Shown: positions 20,076-30,414, numbered from the stretch's first letter. The stretch is DNA of 37,289 bases from Basidiobolus ranarum (GCA_040143965.1 JASJQH010000053.1:1-37289), one strand, 5' to 3'. Program-made: numbers and translations. The notes: generated by a model not told the origin, from the letters alone.

Positions 20076-20400
20076 GTCAAATTTCAAGGCCCCCTTGTTT
20101 ATTATTTCTTTGCAAGAACAGTCCCAATAACTCGCGTCATTGGCCATTCTGTTTTGATTTCGTGATTCTATGCGACAATTTAGCAGTAAGTATAATCTAC
20201 CAATAAATTTACTTATTTGGTTAAACCAAGTAATGACTCAAGACAGGATTTATTCGGAGGGCTGAAGACGTACTTGGCGTAGATTAATTTCGCTCCCCAT
20301 TTCTAGGGCCCTCTTGGAATATCTCATTTATATGTTAAGTTGGTGGAATTCTTCAGGATATCCACTTCCTCCTACTTCACACTACCTATAATATTCGAAA
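20076..20400. other. Divergent promoter region, KEN-box gene / lipase
   Basis: The upstream regions of two divergent genes overlap here. It holds an ACGCGA site (20132-20137, minus), a CCAAT box on the minus strand near 20138-20142, and AT-rich sequence ahead of the lipase start. No other element is clear. Confidence 0.45.
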
Positions 20401-22159
20401 ATGGGTATTTCAAGCGCCTCAACAGACCCACAGGATATCAGTAACACACAGTTGCCTCCAGCTCACCATGCGGCTACTTCTCCTTATACATTTGCCGAGT
20501 TTTTAGCAAGTACGCTCGGCTCGGTTGCAAAGACGCTGTATTACAACTATACCATGCTCTTCTACGACCCCATCAATTTTTTCTTAACCATAGGAGTATT
20601 CTTTACTCTTCTCGTAACAATGAGCATCGTGACTGTTGTTATGGATATCCTTAGTAAAGCTAGAATAATCAAGTTTCTAAGTGAAGAATATGGCCAAGGA
20701 ATGAGTCCTGTCAACTGGGTAAGGCTACTATTTTCAACTATTTAAAGTTTGAACTCTCCTTAAGGTTAAATATGTTGTCTATTGGAAGGGGTCCCCAGAG
20801 ATTTTTAATGAAGGTACTGTGTATATCGAAGCAGCTGGGGAATCTCTCTCTAGTACATCTAAAGAGAAAAGTAACTACGTAGAGGTGGATGGCTCGATGG
20901 CAATCCAATCAAAGTCATTTGATACTGGAGTTGCAGTTGCCACACTTCTTTTATCTGCACTTGTTTATGAAAGAGACGAAAGTTCCTGGCCAAAAGACCC
21001 TAAACAGCGTGAACTGACCATCACCAGTTATGCCAAAAAATGGAATCTAAAATTTATCAAGGGAAGCGAAATGAAGGTAAAAGGAGGGGGGCCATATTGT
21101 GGTGTTTTCGTTGGACGAAAGCCTGGTCCATTCATCGTGGTTGCATTCAAAGGTAATTTTGAGCTCTACCTATAATGCATGGGTTGTATTGATTACAAAA
21201 TTTATATATAATTGACTATTCATACTACAGGAACTAGTCCTTTGGATTCAGCTGAATGGCTCAGTGATGCAACTCTCACTCGCACCCAAGCCAGCTCTTA
21301 CGTGTATGGTGAAGTACACTCTGGCTTTTTTAATAAACTTTTCCCTCAGCAGCATACGACTGGAAAGGTAAAGCGGTCGAATCCATATGTAGAGATCATA
21401 CACTGTATCCAAAAGGAAGCCTTAGCGTTCCAAAACCAAGGGGATCCCATCCGCCCAATACCACTTTGGATAACTGGACATTCTCTCGGAGCCGCTTTAG
21501 CAAGTTTGTTTTTCGCCAGAGTAATGAAGAGCAAAGACGATCTTGAATACTCCAGAACTGGGTTGATCCTGAAAGATGGTTATACATTTGGATGCCCTTC
21601 GTTAGGTGATTTTTTGAAAACAAATGATTGTTTATCTGTATTTACATGCTAATTATTTGATCTAGGCGATGGTCGCTTTGCCAGCGAGTTTGCCTCTCAT
21701 ACTAACCTCCCTTTCACCAATCAGTCCACTCTTTGGAGAGTTGTAAATGATGCAGACATTGTTGCTCGTATTCCTACCGGAAACGATGATCTTGATACCC
21801 TTCGCTTCTTCACTTCATCTTCTTTGTTGAACTATGCTCATATCGGTCAGTCATTGCGACTGTTTACGGACGGAAGAAACCCAAGTATTCAACCGGCTCG
21901 CTATTCATCCATCTTCTTTGTACCGAATCTTACCATAGAAGAAGGATTTTCGTTATGGCGAAAGATTTACCACCTTATCAAAGATTTTCTTCCGGTTGGT
22001 TTGACTGGAGACTATCCAGAATTGAAAGAACTTAATCCTATCACAGTGGGTGAACTGTTTGTTCCAAAACTAATCGCCGATCATTCCCCCAGCAGGTACT
22101 TTTGGAGCCTTAAGAGTGCAAAGGATTACTTAACCAGACTGGACCCACCAAAAAAATGA
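20401..22159 (+). CDS. Membrane-anchored class 3 lipase
   Basis: Exons 20401-20718, 20765-21152, 21231-21605, 21666-22159; introns 46, 78 and 60 nt; 524 residues. An N-terminal polar stretch is followed by one strong membrane segment (about 57-81) and no cleavable signal, implying an ER- or endomembrane-anchored enzyme. The alpha/beta hydrolase domain has the nucleophile elbow GHSLG with Ser320. The acid is Asp391 in VNDADIVARIP and the likely catalytic His is His500 in IADHSPSRY, giving the triad in the family order. Class 3 lipases hydrolyse acylglycerols or phospholipids. The anchored form resembles fungal diacylglycerol-lipase-like proteins, but substrate is unknown. The 46-nt intron is the shortest in the window; it is required because without it the frame closes within ten codons. 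Confidence 0.88.
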
Positions 22160-22288
22160 TTGAATTTATTGAAATAACTCAAAATCTAAAGTTAGGATTA
22201 GGTATTACTGAATCTTCGATGTAAACATTGATTTGAGTAAAATGTTTGAAAGGTAAATTTAACCTTAATAGCTTATCTAGTTTATGAA

Positions 22289-22340
22289 TGATAATGACCC
22301 TAAGTGATAATGACCCTAAGTAAGTGATAATGACCCTAAG
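22289..22340. repeat. 16-bp tandem repeat, three copies
   Basis: tgataatgaccctaag occurs perfectly at 22289-22304, 22305-22320 and 22325-22340. Copies 1 and 2 are directly adjacent; copy 3 follows after four bases (taag) that repeat the unit end. Perfect identity implies recent expansion. Confidence 0.9.
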
Positions 22341-22404
22341 CAGTGCCAAATCCAATTGAACAGATCATCTTGCTATGACTGTATTTTAGAATATCTGTAA
22401 TCAA

Positions 22405-22430
22405 TGCTTTTTATTGATGCTTTTTATTGA
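22405..22430. repeat. 13-bp tandem duplication
   Basis: tgctttttattga occurs twice in direct succession (22405-22417 and 22418-22430), and 'tattcaac' follows. A recent slippage or duplication event. Confidence 0.85.
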
Positions 22431-22674
22431 TATTCAACCATTAGTATTCTCCCTTTGCCACCTACCGACCAATATTCTTACTAACCAGTGCAACGTCACA
22501 CTAATCAACTACTCCCAGGCTAGTGAATATTTTACCCCTATACCGCCATCATTCCTATTTAACATGCTTCTATGACTTCTATAGATTGATCCCGATAGAT
22601 CAAATCAAATACAATCAGATAAAAAGGGCTCAAGGTCATAGGCTAACTGGGGATACTGAAAATAGGGCTTTTGA

Positions 22675-22682
22675 TATATAAA
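22675..22682 (+). promoter_or_regulatory. TATA box of the GNAT gene
   Basis: TATATAAA, 75 bp upstream of the GNAT start codon, overlapping an AGGGG stress-type element on its downstream side. Confidence 0.5.
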
Positions 22683-22749
22683 GGGGACATTCTCGTGGAC
22701 ATGGGGTTTTCTCTTTTATACCGCCATCTCCAACTAGACGAACTAAAAA

Positions 22750-23253
22750 ATGGAAATCCGTGTATTGAAAGAAGAAGATATCGAGGATGTTCAAGAGTTC
22801 TTATTCAACGTGATTGAGGAAGATTTTGGCTACCAGTATAATCCAGTTTGGCATGCAGATATTGTAAAAATGAAGGAATTTTACATTCAGGATCCTAGAA
22901 GTCACTTTTTGGTTGGATGGGATGAAAATGGGAATATCGTTGGGACAATAGCAATCCGCAAATACAACAACAACTATCCAGAGCTCAATCATCTCTATAG
23001 TGGTAAACCAACATCGATGATCTGCCGTCATTTCGTAGCGAAAGCCCTAAGAAACAAACGTGTTGGTACTGTGTTACTGAAGGCGATGGAGTCTTACGCA
23101 AGAGAGAGCGGAGTAAGCATCTTATACTTGCATACACAAACTACCGTTCCAGGCTCATTGGAGTACTGGAAGGCCAAGGGTTATATAATCACTTTAGAGA
23201 TGAAAGATGAGTTGAGAACTGTACATTTGGACAAACATCTTCTTGCTAATTAA
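22750..23253 (+). CDS. GNAT-family N-acetyltransferase
   Basis: Intronless, 167 residues. The GNAT fold is recognisable: an N-terminal beta-alpha start (MEIRVLKEED), a central strand (NIVGTIAIR), then motif A. In motif A the acetyl-CoA pyrophosphate loop reads RNKRVG at 101-106. The usual Q/RxxGxG/A loop has Arg in place of its first Gly, which is tolerated in some members. A helix (LLKAMESYARESG), the strand ILYLHTQ and a C-terminal EYWKAKGYI segment complete motif B. These enzymes move an acetyl group from acetyl-CoA to an amine; the substrate cannot be told. Lack of introns contrasts with the neighbouring lipase. Confidence 0.85.
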   Translation: MEIRVLKEEDIEDVQEFLFNVIEEDFGYQYNPVWHADIVKMKEFYIQDPRSHFLVGWDENGNIVGTIAIRKYNNNYPELNHLYSGKPTSMICRHFVAKALRNKRVGTVLLKAMESYARESGVSILYLHTQTTVPGSLEYWKAKGYIITLEMKDELRTVHLDKHLLAN

Positions 23254-23612
23254 TTCGAGGGTTTGTCTTTGCCTCATCATACTCAATAAAAACTCATGTG
23301 ACAAACACCTGATTGGGTAGGCTTAGTAAAGAACTTCGAAATGGAAATATGTCTATATCTGATTCTCTGATTAGATTATACTCTCACAGTGGTGCTAACA
23401 GGATTTGTGAACCATACGGCGTTAACCACTGGGGTACACGTTGCAATAAACTATAAAATACTCAATCTGATCAATTCAAATCCATTCAAACCGGGGTGTT
23501 GTATTATGATCAGCGATCACGTAGATTAATGCTGATATAAAATTAGACCATCTGCTGAATATATGTGGGGAATCCTTTTAGCGCCATCCGACCCACCTTG
23601 TAAGTATATACA
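23254..23612. other. GNAT-OPT intergenic region
   Basis: 359 bp, AT-rich. Just before the OPT start codon is 'ttttagcgccatc' (23576-23588), a variant of the CCGCCATC motif found twice before the GNAT gene. Nothing else stands out. Confidence 0.4.
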
Positions 23613-25704
23613 ATGACTGAGGCAAAAACAGACTCTCGGACGATTCAAAGTTCGGAATCATTCTTTGAGGAAGAGAGAGAATTTACCTGGTACGTTTTAT
23701 TACTTTCTTTATCCAATCCTGTTGCAATGAACTCACTTTTCTACTTTGAGAAGGCGTTCAGCTATTATCGGTTCTTTGCTTGGTTGTGTAGTAGCCGCTT
23801 CGAATTTGTACCTTGGACTTAAGATTGGATGGACGTTTGGTGCCTCATTATTTGGTGCTATCTTTACCTTTGCTATTGTAAAATCCATGTCTCAAGTATT
23901 GCCTACAGCGTTTGGAGGTGGTTACTTTGGGCCGAAAGAAAACTGTACTGCTCAGACGGCTGCGAGTACAGCTGGTGGATTCAACGTTGGATTTATAACA
24001 TGTATCCCCGCTCTCTATCGCCTAGGATTAATGTCAGACAATGTTATTGATGATGTTGGCGCATTACTCATGTGGGCAACTTGTGCCGCTTTTTATGGCA
24101 TGTTCTTCGCAATTCCCTTACGCACTTATTTTGTACTGAAACAAGACCTACCATTTCCAAGTCCTCGGGCTACTGCTGAGTCGATCAAGGCTCTACATGA
24201 AACAATAACGGGAGAGAAGGATGCCATGAAAAAAGCCAAAGTAATGGCTGCAGGATTCTTGCTATCCTTCGTAGTTGTCCTTCTCGCTTACTGGTTATAT
24301 TTTTTGGATAAAATTCATATAATCTTCTGGATTGGCTCAGCTGTGGGAAGTACACGTATGATGAATGCCGATAGGATTTGGCGCTGGCAATTAGAACCTA
24401 ATTTCGCCTTCTTCGGTGCTGGTTTGATGACTCCACCTCATACTCTGGTTTCTTTCCTGCTTGGAGCAGTCATCGCATACGGAATTGCTGGGCCTTTGAT
24501 GGTGGAGTCGGGATACCTAGTTGCTGCTTACGGTTTTGGTAAAGCAGGTAATGGATCCGCCCAAGCTTGGTTCATTTGGCCAGGAATCTCCCTTATGTTG
24601 TTTACCTCCCTCACCGAGTTAGCTGTCCATTGGAGATCATTTAAAAATGCTCTGATGGATGGATGTGAGGTGTTACGCTCAAGACTAATCCAACTAAGAC
24701 ATCATCTTGGTCGTTCCAACTCAAGTATAGATTGCAATAAACCAATGCAAGAGACAAATGATAAACTCCATGAGAATTTGGACCCCGTCCCAGCTGAAAA
24801 GCAAATCCCTGCTCTATGGTGGATTAGTGGATTGATATTTTCTATCATTCTTACTTGCTGCGTGATGAATTTCTGGTTCCATATACCGGTGTATCAGTCT
24901 CTGTTGGCAGTCATTCTTGCTTTTCCATTGTCGATAATTGGAGTTCAATGTGCAGGTGAAACTGATATAAATCCAGTGAGTACTTTGGCGAAGGTGGTTC
25001 AATTAGCTTTCTGCAGAATGCCTGCACCTACACTGCAAGACCTACAACGATCTAATCTTCTATCGGCATGTGTTACTTCATCAGCTGCAAATCAATCAGT
25101 TGACATGGTTCAAGATTTAAAGGCTGGTCATATTATTGGAGCTTCACCTCGGTCGCAATTCTTATCACAATTGGTTGGCTCTTTCTTTGCCGTAGGAGTC
25201 TCCGTATCATTGTTCGTCTTGTATGCCAAAGCGTATCCTTGTATTATTCAACCTATGGAGCAATGCCAGTTTGGCATGTCTGCGGCACTTGGTTGGGAGA
25301 ACCTTACTAAGATCTTGACTACTGGGTCACCAATTCCTATCGGTTCTATTATATGCACTATAGTATGTGGTGTTCTATCCATCATAACAGTGATTTTCCG
25401 TCATAAGTTCGTCCCAGAGAAGTACTGGTGGATGATTCCCAACTTCAATGCGGTGGGAATCGCTTTTATCACTCCTCAACCAGCTATTCCTACCGCCATG
25501 TGTCTCTCCCTTTTGATAAGTATGATATGGAAGAGAGTAGATTTCGCAAGTTATGAACATTATCGAACGGTGTTAGCAGCTGGGTGGATCGCTGGCGTTG
25601 GTATCGCAGGTATTTGTAAGGCAGCTTTTCAGATTGGTGGCATTCCTGAACATGTAGTCACTTGGAACTGTCCTTATGATGAAAAAGGTGTCTACATTTG
25701 TTAA
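23613..25704 (+). CDS. OPT-family transporter, YGL114W-like
   Basis: Exons 23613-23689 and 23754-25704, with a 64-nt intron; 675 residues. The join gives EFTWRSAIIG, the usual entry into the first membrane helix of OPT proteins, and fixes the acceptor. More than ten hydrophobic segments follow. The block GPKENCTAQTAASTAGG (about 85-101) and, near residue 588, PNFNAVGIAF are typical of the YGL114W/YSL-like half of the OPT superfamily rather than the classical tetrapeptide OPT1 branch. Such carriers are proton-coupled importers of oligopeptides or metal chelates across plasma or vacuolar membrane; the cargo here is unknown. A long cytosolic loop (about 300-365) separates two halves. The gene ends with a short Cys-containing tail (GVYIC). 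Confidence 0.9.
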
Positions 25705-26250
25705 TCTCTCTTTATCAAAGACCTTCTATGGCCACTATTCTCCCCTCTCTGACCTTGATTCAATACAATTTACTTGAATATCACTCTTGGTATGTTATGA
25801 AAATCCCTAGATAGGGCCTAAATCCCTGTTAATAGCTTCCTTTTGGAATACTGTTATGATCTTATAATACATGGATATCATTTACTGTGTAAATTGAAAT
25901 AAATGTGAATACCAATATACACTATACTATGTCTAGCAATGGACACCAAGAAGATTCTTTATATAACATTAAGCAAGAGGAATATATAGCTGTTACTTAA
26001 CGGTGCTTCAACATCAGTTTAACTGATTATCAGGGTTCAATGTGACCATATAGAAAATAATTTGGTAACTATGCTAGAATATCAGAATCGAGTATTTCTA
26101 GTATTTCGCGGGCATTTCTTGCACAAAATAAAATGAGATTAAATCCATTGTTAACATATTTTGCACTTTTTGAGATTTAGTAACACTTGCATAAAAATGA
26201 AAACTCATTTCTAAACCTTTTGCTTGTTATTTTCTATGCTGGCACCTGGA
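25705..26250. other. Intergenic region after OPT gene
   Basis: 546 bp of AT-rich sequence, containing the OPT 3' UTR and no visible gene. The final ~100 bases may be a very diverged further unit of the array starting at 26251, but I could not align it convincingly. Confidence 0.4.
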
Positions 26251-27547
26251 GTACAATTTCTGAAATTGGTTACGTGATAAATTGACTGATCAACTTTATT
26301 TTGAAAATGCTACTTTTATAGGTGTGGATGTGGAAGAAATTGAACATCTTTCCTGCCTGATTTGGGAGTGTTAGAAATTTGGAACCAGTCTGTAAGAGTA
26401 TTTCCAATATCATGTAGCCTCTATCCCCAGTCCATTTGCTTTGGAGCTTACACCTGTGCTGGAATGTAGGGAAATGTCATCCTAATAGTTAGTATTGTTA
26501 CAACATTTGGTACTGGAGATACCCATGTTTTATGATCAGTTTTATCAGTTAAAGGATACAAGCATGAGCTACAAGTGGATAAAGTATGAAGGTTATTGGA
26601 TCATTGTTTTGTCTCCTGAAATACCATCATTTCTTGTTCAGTAATCCAGTTTGTAACATCAGTGTATTGAGCTATGTTTCTAAAGTCAGTGCAATTTCTA
26701 GACTTAATTCACTGATAAATTGACCAGCTAACTTTATTTCAATTGTGCTATTTTTATAGGGTTAATCAGGGGAAATCGAGTGGCATTCCTGCTGGATTTG
26801 GGAGTGCTACAAATTCATAACTTATGTCACAGCATTGACCTATTTCTGATGTCTTTTATCTTAGTTCTTAGATATTGGCATTTGAATATTTGTTTTATTG
26901 CTTTTGGGCTCAATAGGAAAGCTACAGTTACAAAATATGACGAAAATCGAGACTTGACCTTGGTGTATGCGTGTGTAAATTTTGAAGGCAATTTAGATAC
27001 CATATTGTCTTCAAAAAATGTCATCGCTTTTTGTTCAATAATCCAATTTCTGATCAAATATTGAGGCTGGTTCCTGAGGTGAGTGCAATTTCGGGACTTA
27101 ATTCACTGATAAATTGACTGATTAATTTTATTTCGATTGTGCTATTTTTATAGGGTTGATCAGGGGAAAATCGAGTGGCATTCCTGCCAGATTTGGGAGT
27201 GTGCTAATTTCGAAACATGTATATAACACTGACGGCCTGTTTCCGATGTCTTTTAACTTTTTTCTTCGCAGTTAGTTCGTTTTGAAATTTATACGTAGGT
27301 TAGAACAATAGTAGGGAAATATCTCCCTAAAATTTAGTAATGATTCGTCCAGTAGGTCTGGAGATATATGTATTTATTTTTCTGTTTCGATGATTGTGAG
27401 ACGTGTGGGAGAGGTGTAGATATGAAACTTGGTGGAGGTTGAGGTTTGCCTATGCACTATATTTGTGCAAAATATTGAGTTGATTGAGACATTATGTTGT
27501 CTCCAAAATTGCCATCGCTTTTGTGTGATAATCTAATTTCGTAACAA
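26251..27547. repeat. Decayed tandem array of ~400-bp units
   Basis: Two blocks recur in order. Block 1 ('gt.caattt', 'gataaattga', 'tttatttc', 'ttttatagg', 'tttgggagtg') occurs at 26251-26370, 26689-26806 and 27083-27201. Block 2 ('tgtct..', 'catc..ttt', 'aatc.a.ttt') occurs at 26608-26660, 27005-27058 and 27494-27547. A further shared segment is at about 26467 and 27312 ('tagggaaat', 'ctggagata'). Unit spacing is about 390-490 bp. A 95-codon frame at 26780-27064 starts at GTG/TTG-like codons and is not conserved between units, so it is not called. The last unit is cut off exactly before the tRNA-Leu. Confidence 0.7.
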
Positions 27548-27556
27548 AATGTACAA

Positions 27557-27638
27557 GGTGAGATGGCCGAGTGGTCCAAGGCGCTGCGTTCAGGTCACAG
27601 TCTCTTCTGAGGCGTGGGTTCGAACCCCCCTCTCATCA
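27557..27638 (+). tRNA. tRNA-Leu (anticodon CAG)
   Basis: A class II tRNA of 82 nt. Acceptor ggtgaga pairs with tctcatc (one G-T), discriminator A. D arm gcc...ggc. The anticodon loop ttcaggt gives CAG at 27591-27593. The variable arm tctc/gagg can form four pairs. T loop ttcgaac. The A box (tggccgagtgg) and B box (ggttcgaaccc) are good, no intron is present, and TTTT follows at once. Two oddities: a C-A mismatch in the anticodon stem (ctgcg/cacag) and a T-C mismatch in the T stem (gtggg/ccccc). It reads CUG as leucine if functional. Confidence 0.88.
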
Positions 27639-27642
27639 TTTT
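27639..27642 (+). terminator. RNA polymerase III terminator
   Basis: TTTT starts directly after the tRNA discriminator base, the minimal Pol III termination signal. Confidence 0.6.
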
Positions 27643-28156
27643 CTCCATCTATTAAAGGTTTTATTATATGATTCGTCCTACTCAAGATCTAACCTTTCAT
27701 ATTATTCTTATTTGAGAACACACCAATGATTGTTCAATAAATATTTAGGCGCAGAGTAGCATGTAAATTTTCTATACAGCAATTCTTCTAAAAGTTCAGA
27801 AAGATGTAAATATTAATAGGCTATGATGTTAATTTTTTATTAACTACGAAGTCCTCTGGGATACAACAAATCATTATATTAGGATTCATTAGACTTGACG
27901 AAAATGTTTATATTTGTAATACACAATATGTGAAATTATGATCGAAACTGAGTATCAAAAAGTATTAAACTTTATAGCAATTATTGAAACGATTAATTTG
28001 TTTAGATGGGTTTATTCACTGATACTCCATTATTACAGGTATATGAGAACTTCCCGAGTAATAAAATACTATACTGTTGTTGAAAATAATATGAATATCT
28101 TAAATATTGCTAATAGATATTGATTGATCATTACATGAATTACAGTCCCTAAAAGA
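27643..28156. other. tRNA-tyrosinase intergenic region
   Basis: 514 bp of AT-rich DNA containing the tyrosinase 3' flank. A 61-codon frame (27938-28123) has a composition typical of random AT-rich sequence. Nothing else is supported. Confidence 0.4.
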
Positions 28157-29455
28157 TTAACAGTTCTTGGGAAGGGTATATTTAAGGGAAGCCTTAGAAA
28201 CGTATCCCTTATCGTTAAGAGACTTGAGATACATAGCGTTACTGAGTTCCAATTGACGAACTTTCTTAAGGTCGTATTTCATCATTTTACTGAAGCTTTC
28301 GCTCACTCCTACAGGTGGACGAAGCTTCGTAAGTTGGGTATGCCTATCGGTTGACGATGGCATACCCAACAACGATGCGTAATCTGGACGAGGGCACGAG
28401 TTGATTTCCTTCCAAATGGTCTCATTCTTGTACGTAGGTACATCCGTTTTATGTGGAATAGACCTCTTTCTACGAGCTTGTTGGAAACGAATATTGGTAC
28501 TTGGACTTCTCGAGTATTGGTAGCAAAGTTTGTTAAAGTTTTGAACTTGATATACACGTGCATTGAAAGGCGTTAAGAAGTCGGTCCATGTAGCTCTTTG
28601 ACCGCCGACTAAGTTAACTCCACCGTAGTCATATGCCTGTCGAGGATGAGCTAGCTGCCAATCAGCCCATATTTTATCGATAAAAGCATGATGAAGAAAG
28701 AAGATAGGACTACCAATTTCAAATATAGTTAGCAAGGATAGTTTAGAAATGAGTTTAACACTAATACTTACTCGTTAGCACTAGACATTAACTGGAAATC
28801 TCCACCGATGTTATTATGTACTGCGGCATGTGGGCCGAGCTCAATGTTACTTCTTATACTTTCAAAATCCCCAGAATTCTGAATAAAGTTGTTGACCGAT
28901 TCAGGTGACCAGAATGATGATATTTGATTACCAGAATCCCATTCTCTTGTCAGGCAATGAGGCTGAGGAAATCTGGCTCTCCAGTTGGCAAACGGACCAG
29001 TAACAACACAGCCATCACCACTTCTACCATTTCCACCAAACCATTGCCAAACTGGACTATATTCTGGTGCCTGAGAATCAAGGGTCCAATCCTTTATAAT
29101 CGAGCATTAGTTAATATGAAATTCAAGAGGGGTATTGTTCAAGAAATCTTACCCAATAAGGTAATGTCACTCTGGGATTGACATTTTGCAATGCACGCTC
29201 AAATGTCTTGATGTAAGCACGATGCCAGGGGAAGAAAGCGGGAGTGGAGTGTGCGTATGGTACATAATTCAAGTGAATAGAGACCAGCTCATCGTATTTA
29301 CCGCTCCTCTTGATGGCATTAACCGCATTGATGAAATCATTTCTTTCATAGGCGGTTAACTGGCGAATTTCTTTACGAACATTCAATCTACACTGGGCAA
29401 TTGTTGTGCTCAAAGAGGTTAACGCCAAAACCAGGGCGCAGACGGTAAATTTCAT
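28157..29455 (-). CDS. Secreted tyrosinase / polyphenol oxidase
   Basis: Exons (minus): 29455-29153, 29091-28772, 28709-28157; introns 61 and 62 nt; 391 residues. A signal peptide covers about residues 1-20 (hydrophobic, ending TTIAQ). The type-3 copper site is complete: CuA ligands His61, His69, His78 and CuB ligands His189, His193 and His215 in DPIFFLHHAFIDKIW. DGCVVTGPFANWR and a CYQY (YxY) motif mark the core domain end at about 273. RRKR at 287-290 is a Kex2/furin-type site just after it, so the last ~100 residues may be removed in the secretory pathway. There is no Cys two residues before His69 (Tyr67 instead), so the Cys-His thioether of Neurospora tyrosinase is absent. The residue after His189 is Ala. 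The enzyme oxidises phenols or catechols to quinones, as in melanin formation; which activity dominates is uncertain. Confidence 0.92.
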
Positions 29456-29510
29456 GATAGGAGATAGAATAGAACTAAATGGATATGTGACAACTAGCAG
29501 AACATAGTTG

Positions 29511-29518
29511 TTTATATA
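29511..29518 (-). promoter_or_regulatory. TATA box of the tyrosinase gene
   Basis: TATATAAA on the minus strand, 56-63 bp upstream of the tyrosinase start codon. Confidence 0.55.
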
Positions 29519-30155
29519 GTTCGATACCGAGTTTTGATGATTAATTGGAATGTCTAGTCGCAAACCACCCTACTTACTTACTTACCTTACTATTCATACG
29601 ATACATCAGATTTTACTAATTTTATTGTAACTGGTATTGAGTATATTACTATTAAATTGTATGAGACTGGTTTTGCATGTTGTGTGAGTAAACAGTAGAA
29701 GAGAGATTTTCGCTAGAAATGGGCTGAAAATGGCTAATAATAGAGCAACAAAATATCTGAGTAATACACTTGGTAGCACACTCGTTTCTATCGTGATAAT
29801 TTGATATACATTATTTATGAGAGTTTGATGGTTGGTTTATAGCGAGTAATTGTTAGTTAGTGATTCCAAGCAAGTAATACAAACAATGCTGCCGTATTAA
29901 TTGGATATACAAATAATCAATTCCAAATAGCTCACAAATATCACTCTAGTAATGTTGATGATTATTTCCCATCATATTTCTTGTATTATTGCCTTGCATT
30001 ATCTAACCTGTATTTTTTCTCAAACGCTTATTAATAGCAAAATGAATAATCATCATTTGGTTATACTACATGTTACAGTTAGTAAACAATTTCTTTATTT
30101 AGAAAATAATTGTGCCATTGCGCTAATACCAATCACTTGGCTTTAATCAATCAAT

Positions 30156-30168
30156 GGGTTAGGGTTAG
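30156..30168. repeat. Short telomere-like run
   Basis: gggttagggttag, two units of TTAGGG in the orientation opposite to the run at 5065-5097. Confidence 0.4.
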
Positions 30169-30267
30169 TAAGTAGCACTTGAATCTGAATTTCGTGAAAG
30201 AAATTTTGTGATTACTGATATACTTAGCTACTATAGCATCTACCATTATCTGTTCCAATAAAAACTA

Positions 30268-30414
30268 TCAAAGTTAAACAAAACATCCAACTTGTAATTC
30301 TACCCATGTTTATTTATTTCGTAGCCATGGTAGCTTAGCTGTCAAAGTTAAACAAAACATCCAACTTGTAATTCTACCCATGTTTATTTATTTCGTAGCC
30401 ATGGTAGCTTAGCT
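30268..30414. repeat. Perfect 74-bp tandem duplication
   Basis: The segment from tcaaagttaaac to tagcttagct at 30268-30340 is repeated base for base at 30342-30414, with one intervening g. No mismatches, so the duplication is very recent or is an assembly artefact. Confidence 0.9.

Larger units (their letters stand above)
22160..22749. other. Lipase-GNAT intergenic region
   Basis: 590 bp. The left part carries two small tandem repeats (22289-22340 and 22405-22430). The right part is the GNAT promoter with a TATA box (22675-22682), two copies of TATACCGCCATC (22539-22550 and 22717-22728), and CCCCT (22535-22539) and AGGGG (22682-22686) in opposite orientations. CCCCT is the stress response element of Msn2-type zinc-finger factors. 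Confidence 0.5.

Noticed and set aside
20027-20080. N-terminal extension of the KEN-box protein from a TTG
   Set aside because: It would include the TATA box and MCB within the coding region; the first ATG at 20026 is more sensible.
22289-22340. CRISPR-like or integron-like repeat
   Set aside because: Units are adjacent without spacers, and the genome is eukaryotic.
26780-27064. 94-codon frame in the ~400-bp array
   Set aside because: Not preserved in the other units of the array and starts at a non-ATG codon, so it is chance.
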